Translations under genes and position numbers: made by a program
DNA from: Gammaproteobacteria bacterium
Lineage (GTDB): Bacteria > Pseudomonadota > Gammaproteobacteria > Xanthomonadales > SZUA-36
Length of the DNA stretch: 64,000 nt
Assembly (NCBI GenBank): GCA_021772935.1
Contig: JAJFLA010000019.1
Coordinates: 1-64,000 of the forward strand
Direction of reading: 5' to 3'
Shown: piece by piece, positions 8,161 to 17,112 of the stretch
Numbering within the stretch: position 1 is the stretch's first letter
Layout of the letters: each line of letters starts with the position of its first letter
Notes under the pieces: generated by a model
The model's database searches: none
Told to the model about the DNA's origin: nothing
What the model saw: only the letters and a program-made list of their open reading frames with translations

Positions 8161-9675
8161 ATGCTTTTCAACTCCCCAGTCTATATCTTCCTTTTCCTGC
8201 CGTTTGTGCTTGTTGTTTATTTTTTCCTCAATCGACACCGACTTGTCTACCTGTCCAAGGCATGGTTGGTTCTTTCTTCATTATTTTTTTATGGGTATTG
8301 GAATCCGATTTATCTGATATTGATAGTTTCTTCGATGCTTTTTAATTTTGCCGTGGGCACTAAATTACATCGATCCAAAATAGATACTCAGCTCATTAAC
8401 CAAGGGGGTTTGAAACGAAAATCGGTCCTGACCCTAGGCATTTTCTTTAATTTAGGCTTATTAGCATATTTTAAATATGCTGATTTTTTTATTGATAATA
8501 TCAATTTGGTTTTTGCTACAGGCGTTCCTGTTCTGGAGTTAGCACTACCATTGGCAATCAGTTTTTTTACTTTCCAGCAAATTGCATATCTTGTCGACAG
8601 CTACCAGATGGATACTCTGGAATATGACTTTCTGAATTATTGTCTTTTTGTTTCATTCTTTCCGCAATTAATTGCCGGGCCCATCGTTCACCATAAACAA
8701 ATGATGCCGCAGTTTATGCGGCTGAAAAACAGCGTGGTCAACTGGCGCAATATTGCTTCAGGTTTATTTATATTTTCACTGGGTTTATTCAAAAAAGTTG
8801 TAATAGCTGATTCATTCGCTGTTTGGGCCAACGCTGGTTTTGATACGGTTCAACCATTAAGTTTTTTTGAAGCTTGGGGAACCAGTCTCAGTTATACATT
8901 TCAACTCTATTATGATTTTTCAGGCTATTCCGATATGGCAATTGGCGCAGCCCTGTTCTTTAATATCCGACTACCGGTTAACTTCAACTCTCCCTATAAA
9001 GCGGTCAACATTCAGGACTTTTGGCGTCGCTGGCATATATCTCTTTCCACCTGGCTTCGTGACTATGTTTATATTCCATTGGGGGGTAACCGTACTGGAA
9101 GAAGCCGGACCTATATCAATATCATGATAACGTTTTTGTTGGGTGGGCTTTGGCATGGGGCTGGCTGGACCTTTGTTGTTTGGGGAGCAATGCATGGCTT
9201 AGCCATTGCGGTACATCGTTTTTGGAATCAGCTAGGCTTAAAGATGCCCGTTTTCATGGGGTGGTTAGTCACATTCATGTTTGTAAACACCACCTGGGTG
9301 TTCTTCAGAGCAAAAAGTTTTGCGTCGGCGACCCGTATTTTGAATGGCATGACTGATGTGGGTAGCATTAAGGTGACTGAGGGCTTGGCAAATATTTTTA
9401 ATCATTTTACTAACTGGCAGTTTCTGCAACTGGCTGATCCCAAGGAAACAATCAGCATTCCAGTTGGCATGATCGAGTATATAGTGGTTTTCGCATTGAT
9501 TGCCTTTGTACTACCCAACACTGTGCAAATGATCCGTTTTGTATCATATAACGGCAGGTTGGTGTTCAAACCGACAGTGGGAACTGCGATTGTTACTGGC
9601 CTTATTTTCTTTCTCGCAATAATGACATTTGTTGGTAACTCGTCACCAAGCGAATTTCTGTATTTTAATTTCTAG
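8161..9675 (+). CDS. MBOAT O-acyltransferase (AlgI/DltB-like)
   Basis: 504 residues, the usual length for AlgI-type proteins, with about eleven membrane segments. Diagnostic motifs: FSGYSDMAIG (about 253-262), FWRRWHISLSTWLRDYVYIPLGGNR (starting at 288; given here only as a landmark), and GGLWHGAGW with the invariant His332. Family members move acyl groups across or at the inner membrane onto extracytoplasmic polymers such as alginate, cellulose or teichoic acids. The next gene overlaps its stop (TAGTG) and encodes an SGNH-fold protein, the standard partner that completes the acyl transfer in the periplasm. No polymer synthase is present in the window, so the acceptor is unknown. Confidence 0.93.
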   Translation: MLFNSPVYIFLFLPFVLVVYFFLNRHRLVYLSKAWLVLSSLFFYGYWNPIYLILIVSSMLFNFAVGTKLHRSKIDTQLINQGGLKRKSVLTLGIFFNLGLLAYFKYADFFIDNINLVFATGVPVLELALPLAISFFTFQQIAYLVDSYQMDTLEYDFLNYCLFVSFFPQLIAGPIVHHKQMMPQFMRLKNSVVNWRNIASGLFIFSLGLFKKVVIADSFAVWANAGFDTVQPLSFFEAWGTSLSYTFQLYYDFSGYSDMAIGAALFFNIRLPVNFNSPYKAVNIQDFWRRWHISLSTWLRDYVYIPLGGNRTGRSRTYINIMITFLLGGLWHGAGWTFVVWGAMHGLAIAVHRFWNQLGLKMPVFMGWLVTFMFVNTTWVFFRAKSFASATRILNGMTDVGSIKVTEGLANIFNHFTNWQFLQLADPKETISIPVGMIEYIVVFALIAFVLPNTVQMIRFVSYNGRLVFKPTVGTAIVTGLIFFLAIMTFVGNSSPSEFLYFNF

Positions 9676-10808
9676 TGATGACAATAATTACACCCAGAAA
9701 ATTTTTATTTCACACCGCTACGGTGATACTTCTGCTTATCACCATCTATTTGATTGCTTTCAAATTAAGCATTTCGAGTTATACAAAATCGGAATGGTGG
9801 ATAAAAAATGTTTATCAGTATAAAGAGTATGTTGCTTCGAATATTGATAAACCAAAGATCATTATTGCCGGTGGGTCTAACGCTCTATTTGGAATCAATG
9901 GAGGTGTTATCGAGGAATTAACCGGCTTCCCGGTAGTGAACCTGGCAACACATGCAGGCCTGGACATCGATTTTCTATACTACAAAATCAGTGACAACTT
10001 AAATGAAGGTGACGTTGTAGTTCTGCCGCTAGAGTTTGGTGCCTATAAAGGCACGATAGATAAAGCCTGGTTTTATAACAATATGCTTTCCTGGGGATAT
10101 GAAGACTACATCGAGAGACTCACTTTATCAGACAAGCTACTCTTTATTGCCCGTACCCCAAAAAGCAGAATTTATCGGGGTCTATCTGGCATCGACCGAC
10201 AAAGACCTCTTCTAAATCAGGAAAAAGTAGTAGATATAGTCACAAATCAACTCTCTTCCTCTGAAGCAGGCAAGTGGAATGGTTTTAGTATAAAAAGCCT
10301 GAACAAGTATGGAGATATAAATGTTGACGAGGAACCAAAGAAAATACTCATCGCTTCGCACAACAATGGTATTCGCTATATTGGTTTTACGATAAACGAG
10401 CACTTTATTACGGTATTTCGGAAATTAGAGCGACTTATTGATGCCAGGGGGGGGCAATTAATTCTTACCTGGCCTGTTACGATAAAAAACAAGCTATTTG
10501 ATTTAAGCACTGATGTCTCACAGTGGAGAGCCGAACATTTCAGGAAGTTACTGCGTGATCGTTCTATCGATATTCGTTGCAACCCAGCCTTATTTAATTT
10601 GGATTTGAGGTTTTTCTTCAACACTTTGTATCACCCGAATACGAAAGGCGCTCTTATAAGATCCAGGAATCTTGCATTTTGCTTAAACACAATACTTAAT
10701 CAAGAAGACAATCAGGAAATGAAATATTCTGATGCCACCATGATGGTTGATAAGTTACAAACTGAATTTGACAGCCATAAGGAAAACACCACTTCCTTAA
10801 AACCATGA
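9675..10808 (+). CDS. SGNH-hydrolase-like partner of the MBOAT acyltransferase
   Basis: 377 residues. The GTG at 9675 overlaps the MBOAT stop by one base and an ATG follows at 9678, so translation is coupled. One N-terminal membrane anchor (about 10-32) places the rest in the periplasm. IIIAGGSNALFGING holds the nucleophile-like Ser68 (block I). FFNTLYHPNTKGA near the C-terminus supplies the His of the last block, with Asn/Thr where Asp is usual. Architecture matches AlgJ/AlgX-like or PatB/DltD-like proteins that work with MBOAT channels. Expected role: take the acyl group delivered by the MBOAT protein and put it on an exported glycan. It converges with the sulfatase-fold gene, leaving 70 bases between stops. 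Confidence 0.75.
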   Translation: MMTIITPRKFLFHTATVILLLITIYLIAFKLSISSYTKSEWWIKNVYQYKEYVASNIDKPKIIIAGGSNALFGINGGVIEELTGFPVVNLATHAGLDIDFLYYKISDNLNEGDVVVLPLEFGAYKGTIDKAWFYNNMLSWGYEDYIERLTLSDKLLFIARTPKSRIYRGLSGIDRQRPLLNQEKVVDIVTNQLSSSEAGKWNGFSIKSLNKYGDINVDEEPKKILIASHNNGIRYIGFTINEHFITVFRKLERLIDARGGQLILTWPVTIKNKLFDLSTDVSQWRAEHFRKLLRDRSIDIRCNPALFNLDLRFFFNTLYHPNTKGALIRSRNLAFCLNTILNQEDNQEMKYSDATMMVDKLQTEFDSHKENTTSLKP

Positions 10809-10878
10809 CCTCCTTATTGAACCCATCGCGCAAAACTGACGTTCGTTTGCCGGTTTCTTCATGTTTCGTCGGTAACGA

Positions 10879-13068
10879 TTATGGAGCAGGTTTAAACTGG
10901 ATTGAATAAAATGCAAGAGCAAGTGCTCGCTTACCCTTTCCTTGCCCCAGGGATAATGGGGACTGAGCATCCGGTAACTCAAAACGAATATCGGTATTTC
11001 CTGATTGACTAAACAGCTTTTGTGGAATGTTCAATTCAACATCATGAAACTTGTTGGTTGATATTACCCATTCACCCGCTTTCTCAGCCCCAACCAGAAT
11101 GGTTACACGTTGGCGGTCCAACTTCCCAGGCGCAAGCAATGGCTTGAGTCTTACACGCATGTTCACTGAGGTCTTGGTTTCCGGAAAATTGATAGACAGG
11201 CCAGCGTTTGTCCCCTCAGTCCATGTTATATCTCTTGCGGCGCTAATCACCCAGCCCCCTGCCTGAAATTGTCGAAAGTTGCCACTGGCACCAAAAGCAA
11301 TTTCAGTACCCCAGACGTACTTGCCTGAATCGTTGGTTAACGGTGCCTGGTATGATTCAGTTTCCTGCCAGGATGCAAGCTCATAAATGCTCCCGGTAAT
11401 ATGATAGCCGGTGAATTCATCAAAATAGTCTTTGGCTGCTGCTTCATTACGCTTGATTTTACTGCTGTAAAAAACGCGATCTACATCTGCATTATTATTT
11501 TCAGCAAACATGGATGTGCCTGGAAAATTATTGTCAAGCCCAAATTGCTCGGCAACGGTAGTCGGTATATCCAACAACTGTACTTGTTTGTTGGATATTT
11601 GAAGACTGCCTTGGGCACCGGGTTTTTTGATCAGTACAAGTGGAAGTGGGTTTCCCCACATACGGTACAACACGTCGGTACTCGTGGTTTTATCACCATT
11701 TTCCAGCAACATGTCAAAAGGCACACCGCCACCATGGTCACCATGTATCAAAATCATGGAGTTGTCATAAACCCCCAAAACTTTTAGTTGATTCAAAAAA
11801 GCAATAATGGTCTTAAGCGTGCAAAAAGATTGTTGAGTAAAAGCCTTTTTGCTGTATTTAAGGGTTGATCCTGTAAATTCACAGTCTGACGACGAAACAA
11901 ATGGAGCATGTGGGGTTACCAGGTGAATGAATTTGTATCGTTGATTTGTCGTAGTAACTGACATTCTATTTTGCAAATCGGTCAAGAATGTATTGTGTGC
12001 AAAATGTTGAAACTGTTGTTCCGGGTTCGAGACCAGGGTACCGGACAGCAGCCATGTTCCTGACCTGTAGACGAGGGGTTTGAGAAAGTGCGGCACCTGT
12101 CGAAATAAAGATATGTCAGCCAGTAGCAACACGGTACTGAGCAAAGTCTCCTGTTGGTCGGCATAAGGTGTCGGGATCGAATAATAGCTGGAAAATAGTG
12201 CGTTTGATCGATTCCACCAAACAGGTGTAGCCACATCCAGATCAAAGTCATTTGAAGCAAGAAAACTATATAAGTTGTAACCATTCAGAGTTTGATCGTG
12301 GTATTCGGAAATAGTCAGTTGGTTTTTGAATGCCTTACCACTCAACATCGCCGGTACGCTCAGGTAGGTTACATCAGAAGAGGTTGTAGCATCCCTGAAA
12401 AAAGTGAAACCGGACAAAGTATCCACAAGCGGTGGGGTTTCGGTCAACATTTCTTCGAAAATGCTGGCCTGGAAACCATCCAGAACGATATGCACAATAT
12501 TAGTGTCTGTGGAAAACGTTTCCAGTTCTGTAGGGAACGCCGTTAGGTTCGGAGTGGAGTCCCCTTGCTTGTCATACAAAATTGAGAACACGCCGATTGT
12601 CTGGAACAGGATCAGGACTGCGCAAATTTTCCAACCATGAGCAGCCAACCAGCTACGGTAGCGAAATGCTGCCCCGGCAAGCATTACCCACAAAGTTGCA
12701 TCGATAAGGCTCCGCCATGTTTTTGAAAAATCCAGACGAGTGCCGTCTAAAATCCCGGTATTCCACAGCAACAAATTGCCATGGATATACGTCAACACGC
12801 CCAAAAGTATAATAACCGTGTTAAACATCTGTCTTGCCCGCTGGCCGAGCACCATAGACAGAAGCCCCAACACAACAAAAACCACTAAACCAGGCAGGTA
12901 ATAAAAATGTAGGGCGCTGGAATAAGAAACCAGAAATTCCCCATGGTTTCCATTAAAAGCCACAAATGTTCCAAAAACCAGTAAATTGAGACCAAGTAGC
13001 AGACTGGGTGTGAGGGCAATAATAAATTTATGAGCGGTGTTTTGACCGGGTTTCTGGTCTTTGGACAT
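10879..13068 (-). CDS. Membrane-anchored sulfatase-fold enzyme (LtaS/phosphoglycerol-transferase-like)
   Basis: 729 residues. Five membrane helices occupy about residues 15-170, then a linker and a sulfatase/alkaline-phosphatase-fold domain (about 190-510): NIVHIVLDGFQASIFEE carries the first metal Asp, ATTSSDVTYLSVPAMLSG has the Thr/Ser nucleophile region, and LIHGDHGGG carries the paired metal Asp-His. The layout matches LtaS, OpgB and EptA-like enzymes that transfer phosphoglycerol or phosphoethanolamine to envelope glycans. A C-terminal beta domain (about 585-729) with a galactose-binding-like look is an addition. The lipid head group and acceptor cannot be read from sequence. It faces the MBOAT/SGNH pair, so the three may decorate the same polymer. 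Confidence 0.8.
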   Translation of the reverse strand: MSKDQKPGQNTAHKFIIALTPSLLLGLNLLVFGTFVAFNGNHGEFLVSYSSALHFYYLPGLVVFVVLGLLSMVLGQRARQMFNTVIILLGVLTYIHGNLLLWNTGILDGTRLDFSKTWRSLIDATLWVMLAGAAFRYRSWLAAHGWKICAVLILFQTIGVFSILYDKQGDSTPNLTAFPTELETFSTDTNIVHIVLDGFQASIFEEMLTETPPLVDTLSGFTFFRDATTSSDVTYLSVPAMLSGKAFKNQLTISEYHDQTLNGYNLYSFLASNDFDLDVATPVWWNRSNALFSSYYSIPTPYADQQETLLSTVLLLADISLFRQVPHFLKPLVYRSGTWLLSGTLVSNPEQQFQHFAHNTFLTDLQNRMSVTTTNQRYKFIHLVTPHAPFVSSSDCEFTGSTLKYSKKAFTQQSFCTLKTIIAFLNQLKVLGVYDNSMILIHGDHGGGVPFDMLLENGDKTTSTDVLYRMWGNPLPLVLIKKPGAQGSLQISNKQVQLLDIPTTVAEQFGLDNNFPGTSMFAENNNADVDRVFYSSKIKRNEAAAKDYFDEFTGYHITGSIYELASWQETESYQAPLTNDSGKYVWGTEIAFGASGNFRQFQAGGWVISAARDITWTEGTNAGLSINFPETKTSVNMRVRLKPLLAPGKLDRQRVTILVGAEKAGEWVISTNKFHDVELNIPQKLFSQSGNTDIRFELPDAQSPLSLGQGKGKRALALAFYSIQFKPAP

Positions 13069-13568
13069 ACTATTGATCTCTAGGCCTGTATCAGTTCAGA
13101 AGTTGTCCGAGAGCCGGTATTCTGATTTTAAAAGTGCGTTGTAAAATGAATAACAAAGGTGGCGATTTGACAGTCCATAAATTGCCAGATCAAGATCATA
13201 CTGTTCCAGGTCACTGCGGTCAAAACTCATTTTTTAACCCAAAGTGCCGTACAAACAACATTGTTACTGATCATCCAGTTGAAGTAACCCAGGAGCCTCC
13301 GGGAACTTCTACACAAAAAGTTGACAGCATAGCTTTAATCTCTCGCCCAAGTTGTCACCAACGACTCACAGTAGTCATCGAAAAATTTTCGATGTGTCCT
13401 GTACTCCAAACAAGCGATAAGGTATGTTTTAAGAAAATAATTATCATATAAATATACGTAACCACCATATAAGTTAAAACCAAACTAGGAGATTTACAAC
13501 AAAACTGCTTTTCATAGGCTTCATTTCTTCAGGTGAAAAGCACAAAAAACCAGGTAGAGGAGAAACAG
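13069..13568. other. 500-base intergenic region with one inverted repeat
   Basis: It separates the divergent sulfatase-fold and beta-helix genes. A perfect 9-bp inverted repeat with one central base, CATCGAAAA/TTTTCGATG, lies at 13376-13394 and could be an operator. A 105-codon frame at 13134-13451 (GTG start) has no ribosome site, odd composition and no recognisable product, so it is not called. The 3' end is AT-rich and includes the promoter of the gene at 13569. Confidence 0.4.
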
Positions 13569-15578
13569 ATGAGAAATATATTGATCGGGCTAATACTTTT
13601 ATTATTGTCCACTTCATTACAAGCACAGACAATTGTTAACGGCCGACAGAGGCTCAATGTCGACATTAACGACCCGCAAGCATTCGCAGCAGCCTGGGCT
13701 CAGGTAAATGACAACCCCACTCAGCCCGCCACCTTGGTTTTAACTGCCACTGAACCCGGCTCGGATATTGATGAACTCCTGAATTTTGATAAAAACCCAC
13801 TTGGCCCACTCTCTGCTGATGTTTTGATTCTGCCTGGAGATGGTTTGGGAGAGGATCCCAGTTTTTCCGCTACAGGAAATACCGATCCGGTATTTGCTGT
13901 AGCAGCCACCGGCACGCTCGGAATTCATGGCATTGGAGTCGGCCCGTCAGATGCTGGTGGTGTCGTATTGGCAAATGGCGGTCAATTCCACGGTCACGAT
14001 GTAAATTTTCATGACAATACAACCCCAGGTAGTGGCGGCGGTATTTTTTGTGGCGTCAATAGCGAGTGTCAGTGTGATGGATGTCAATTTGAAAACAACC
14101 TTGCCGGTCAAAATGGTGGTGCTTTCAGTTGCCAGCAAGGGGCCACGTGTGATTTCAGTAGTACCACTTTCAGAAATAATGGTGCCGGTGTCTTTGGTTG
14201 CGATATGGATGTTAATGGCGGAAATGTCACAGTGCGCAACGGCGCAGCCACACAAGATCGACCTGCGTGTACAAATACAAGGGTTGAGGTTCCGTCTGGC
14301 AATGTGCTCTGGGGGGACTACTACCTTATGACAGTTAATGGAAACCACGACGCCATTGACTGTACGGGTTTTTGTGAGCTTCACAATACGCTAGTTCATG
14401 TTGAACCTGGAAATTCAACTCCGCGTAGTTTTTTGAACAATACGTCAGGAAATATGCCTGAGCTGGAAAAAGGCGGCTCACTGCAAGGCCAATGTAATGA
14501 TTTTGGATCTGGCGCGATAACTTCACTTGGCTTTAATGTCGATAGCGACAGCAGTTGCTTTTTGAACAAGCCTACTGACCTGCCCAATACCAACCCAATG
14601 ATTGTTGTTGATGCCAACGGTATCCCCCAACCTCAAGCTGGCAGCCCAGTGATCGAGTCTGGCCCAGTTAACTTCGTGAATAATGAACTACCCTGTATCT
14701 ACAAGGACCTGAACGGTCTTGGACGCCCACAGGATTTTGATCTCGACGGTGTGTTTACCTGCGACCGTGGCCCCGTTGAAATCCAGGGTGGACCAGATAT
14801 TGGAGCACCACAAAGTGCGGCCTTTTATGATCTCGACCGCAATGGCGAAGGTGCCTATGTTGAGGTCCTGGAAGACGGCCGTGCAGTGGTTTCTTTTTAT
14901 AGCTATACCATGGATGGCACCGGTCTCGTCTGGATTATCGGTCTGGGCCAGGTGGTGGGAAATTCCGTGGTCATCGATGACATGCAAAGGGTCACAGGCG
15001 GTGTCTTTGGGGCCGGCTTTGATCCAAATACTATCGTCAGGACCACGGTCGGTGGCCTGTCACTGGTATTTCCCGACTGTGATGCCGTTACCAATCCTGG
15101 CAGGCTCAATTTCACTGCTCGCGACGATTCCGGTCTTGAGAACTTGCTACAAAAAGCCAGCCGTCTGACTTCCATTGTTGATTGCGATGGCTCCGCGCCC
15201 GCTGCCAACGCCCATCGAAGCGGTGCATTTTATGCGCCTGACCGCTCAGGTGAAGGTATTTTTGTGCAATGGCTCAGTGATGGCAGGATGGTGTTCGTAT
15301 TTTATACCTTCGATACCGAAGGCAATGCCTTCTGGGTAATCAGCGACGATACCGTTATCAACGGCAACACGGTGACCGCAACCATGGTCTACGCCGCGGG
15401 GAAATCCAAATTTGGGGCCAATTTTAACCCTGCCGAGGTCACCCTCGCACCCTGGGGTACTATTACCCTGACCTACACAGATGACAACAACCTGACCTTT
15501 GCCTACGACTCAGTCTTGGCCGGTTTTGGTACCGGCAGCTATGCTTATACCCGTTTGACAAGCCTGGCAGGTACTTAG
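13569..15578 (+). CDS. Secreted beta-helix protein with two C-terminal GxFYxPDRsGEG domains
   Basis: 669 residues from ATG 13569, preceded by GTAGAGGAGAAACAG. The in-frame GTG at 13533 would put a charged extension ahead of a good signal peptide (RNILIGLILLLLSTSLQAQ) and is less likely. Residues about 95-380 look like a right-handed beta-helix of the polymorphic-outer-membrane/CSLREA type, with repeats such as CDGCQFENNLAGQNGGAFSC. The C-terminus has two copies of a roughly 120-residue domain (about 425-540 and 555-669), each running from AFYxxDRxGEG through WxI to GxFGxxFxP and an aromatic end. The same domain appears in the proteins at 28399 and 29974. Expected role: surface or secreted protein of unknown ligand. 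The stop codon abuts a MITE-like element. Confidence 0.75.
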   Translation: MRNILIGLILLLLSTSLQAQTIVNGRQRLNVDINDPQAFAAAWAQVNDNPTQPATLVLTATEPGSDIDELLNFDKNPLGPLSADVLILPGDGLGEDPSFSATGNTDPVFAVAATGTLGIHGIGVGPSDAGGVVLANGGQFHGHDVNFHDNTTPGSGGGIFCGVNSECQCDGCQFENNLAGQNGGAFSCQQGATCDFSSTTFRNNGAGVFGCDMDVNGGNVTVRNGAATQDRPACTNTRVEVPSGNVLWGDYYLMTVNGNHDAIDCTGFCELHNTLVHVEPGNSTPRSFLNNTSGNMPELEKGGSLQGQCNDFGSGAITSLGFNVDSDSSCFLNKPTDLPNTNPMIVVDANGIPQPQAGSPVIESGPVNFVNNELPCIYKDLNGLGRPQDFDLDGVFTCDRGPVEIQGGPDIGAPQSAAFYDLDRNGEGAYVEVLEDGRAVVSFYSYTMDGTGLVWIIGLGQVVGNSVVIDDMQRVTGGVFGAGFDPNTIVRTTVGGLSLVFPDCDAVTNPGRLNFTARDDSGLENLLQKASRLTSIVDCDGSAPAANAHRSGAFYAPDRSGEGIFVQWLSDGRMVFVFYTFDTEGNAFWVISDDTVINGNTVTATMVYAAGKSKFGANFNPAEVTLAPWGTITLTYTDDNNLTFAYDSVLAGFGTGSYAYTRLTSLAGT

Positions 15579-15839
15579 TGCTCTATCAACCTCATAAATT
15601 AGGGTCAGCGAGTTCAAAAGCTGTTAGCTGCAAGGCAGCGATTCGAAGACATAGTGGTGCTAAGTCGAGAAGAGCTGACGCAGCAGATGACAGCTTGTGG
15701 GCTCGCCCTGCGGGTGGTCACCAGAATGTCCATCACGGCGTTACACCCGCTTGACGTAGCACCACTATGCCTGCGCGAATGTGCCTTGTGCTGATCATTC
15801 TGGTGACCACTGATCCTAATTTATGAGGTTGATAGAGCA
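15579..15839. mobile_element. MITE-like non-autonomous element, about 261 bp
   Basis: Terminal inverted repeats of 30 bp with one mismatch (15579-15608 and 15810-15839), beginning TGCTCTATCAACCTCATAAA. The interior has two more inverted repeats: CATAGTGGTGCTAAGTC at 15650-15666 against 15753-15769 (one mismatch), and GTGGTCACCAGAATG at 15714-15728 against 15796-15810 (perfect). The whole can fold into a long branched hairpin. There is no coding frame, so it would need a transposase in trans. A target duplication is not clear at the flanks. Alternatively it may act as a transcription stop for the gene ending at 15578. Confidence 0.8.
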
Positions 15840-15883
15840 ATAGGTTGTGGCACAAGGGAATTGATCTGATACGAGTACCATCT

Positions 15884-15911
15884 GCAGTGTCACCGTTAAC
15901 GGTGACACTGC
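15884..15911. promoter_or_regulatory. 28-bp perfect palindrome between convergent genes
   Basis: GCAGTGTCACCGTT is followed directly by its exact reverse complement, with HpaI-like GTTAAC at the centre. It lies 43 bases beyond the ArgE stop and 45 bases beyond the MITE. There is no T-run on either side, so it is not a classic terminator. It may be a protein binding site, an RNA-stabilising hairpin or a terminator-like structure. Confidence 0.6.
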
Positions 15912-15953
15912 GTTCATCAGCGGTGTGCACAAGCAAGCAATCAAATTACCCGC

Positions 15954-17078
15954 TTATACGCTCGTGAGTGTCCCAGCAAGATCAACAAGGAATGCACGGT
16001 ACTCATCCATCATGGTCAACGGTATATTTTCATTGGCTTGATGGGCTTGCTCAAGATGGCCCGGCCCACAAACGACGGCTGGAATATTGGCTTGTTGATA
16101 CAAGCCGGCCTCGGTGACAAAAGGCACCGTCGCCAGCCTTGAGTGCTGTAGATGGATCTGTAATTGAGTCGCGATCTCACGGTTCTTCCCTTCCTGCAAG
16201 CCAGGAACGTTAGCGTCAACCCGATGTTCAACACAAATCCCCGGCATCTCCTGTTGAAGCTTCTGCACAAGCTCAGAAAATTTGTTCTGTACCACTTGCG
16301 CGTCCTGCGATGGAAGGGAGCGAAACTCCCAGACAAAGCTGCAGTCTTGCGGAATAATATTGCTGGCATTGCCGCCGCGCACGGTGCCGATGTTGAATGT
16401 TGCGCCAGGGGGATTAAACATTGCATCTTGTTCAGTTGGCAAAATGGTCTCTATCTGCTTGATGAGCTTTACCGCCGCCATAATGGCACTGGCACCCAAA
16501 GCGGGACAACTTGAATGGGCGGATTTACCACGGATGTGCGTTGATGAAAGACTGATTCCTTTATGCGCGGTGGCCAGGTCCATATTGGTGGGTTCCCCAA
16601 TCAATACAAACCCTGGTCGCGCCTCCATGCCCCTTAAAACCTCAACAAGACGCTTTGCACCGCCACAGCCAATCTCTTCGTCATAGGTAAACACGAGGTA
16701 TAAAGGTCTTTGTAAGCTTTCCGGATCAAGCGATACCGCAAGCTCCATAGCCAGCGCCAGAAAGCCTTTCATATCCGAGCAGCCACGACCGTAGAGCCTG
16801 CCATCTTTTTGTACCAGGCGAAATGGATCAGTGTGCCAGTCCTGTCCGTCTACTGGCACCACATCACTGTGACCGGCCAGCATGATACCGCCCTCAATTT
16901 CCGGGCCGATACGCGCGATCAGATTTGCCTTGTTTTGCTCGCGATTATAGATACGTTGGGTGTGAAAATGTCTCTCGGACAAAAATGATTCAATGTAGTC
17001 GATACACTCCAGATTGGAGCTCGATGAGACCGTAGGAAAGCTGATAAGCTTTTCAAGAATACCGAGGTAGTTAGCGAT
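15954..17078 (-). CDS. argE: Acetylornithine deacetylase/M20 metallopeptidase, apparent ATC start
   Basis: 374 residues if begun at the ATC at 17078, or 342 from TTG 16982. The longer version is favoured: the in-frame upstream codons read NYLGILEKLISFPTVSSSSN and then LECIDYIESFL, the normal ArgE N-terminus, and AGGAG lies seven bases before the ATC. No ATG, GTG or TTG exists in frame between the upstream stop and 16982. Metal-site motifs are MLAGHSDVVPVDG, GRGCSDMKGF and the downstream YDEEIGCGGA with the catalytic Glu pair. Family role: hydrolyse N-acetylornithine or a related N-acyl amino acid using two zinc ions. It follows the aldehyde dehydrogenase stop by 34 bases on the same strand, so a catabolic rather than arginine-biosynthetic role is possible. 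Confidence 0.85.
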   Translation of the reverse strand: MANYLGILEKLISFPTVSSSSNLECIDYIESFLSERHFHTQRIYNREQNKANLIARIGPEIEGGIMLAGHSDVVPVDGQDWHTDPFRLVQKDGRLYGRGCSDMKGFLALAMELAVSLDPESLQRPLYLVFTYDEEIGCGGAKRLVEVLRGMEARPGFVLIGEPTNMDLATAHKGISLSSTHIRGKSAHSSCPALGASAIMAAVKLIKQIETILPTEQDAMFNPPGATFNIGTVRGGNASNIIPQDCSFVWEFRSLPSQDAQVVQNKFSELVQKLQQEMPGICVEHRVDANVPGLQEGKNREIATQLQIHLQHSRLATVPFVTEAGLYQQANIPAVVCGPGHLEQAHQANENIPLTMMDEYRAFLVDLAGTLTSV

Positions 17079-17112
17079 TACTTCTCTCCTTTGGTATCAC
17101 TGGCCAAGCTCA

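Noticed and set aside
13134-13451. 105-codon plus-strand frame
   Set aside because: No ribosome site, no signal or domain, composition unlike neighbouring genes.
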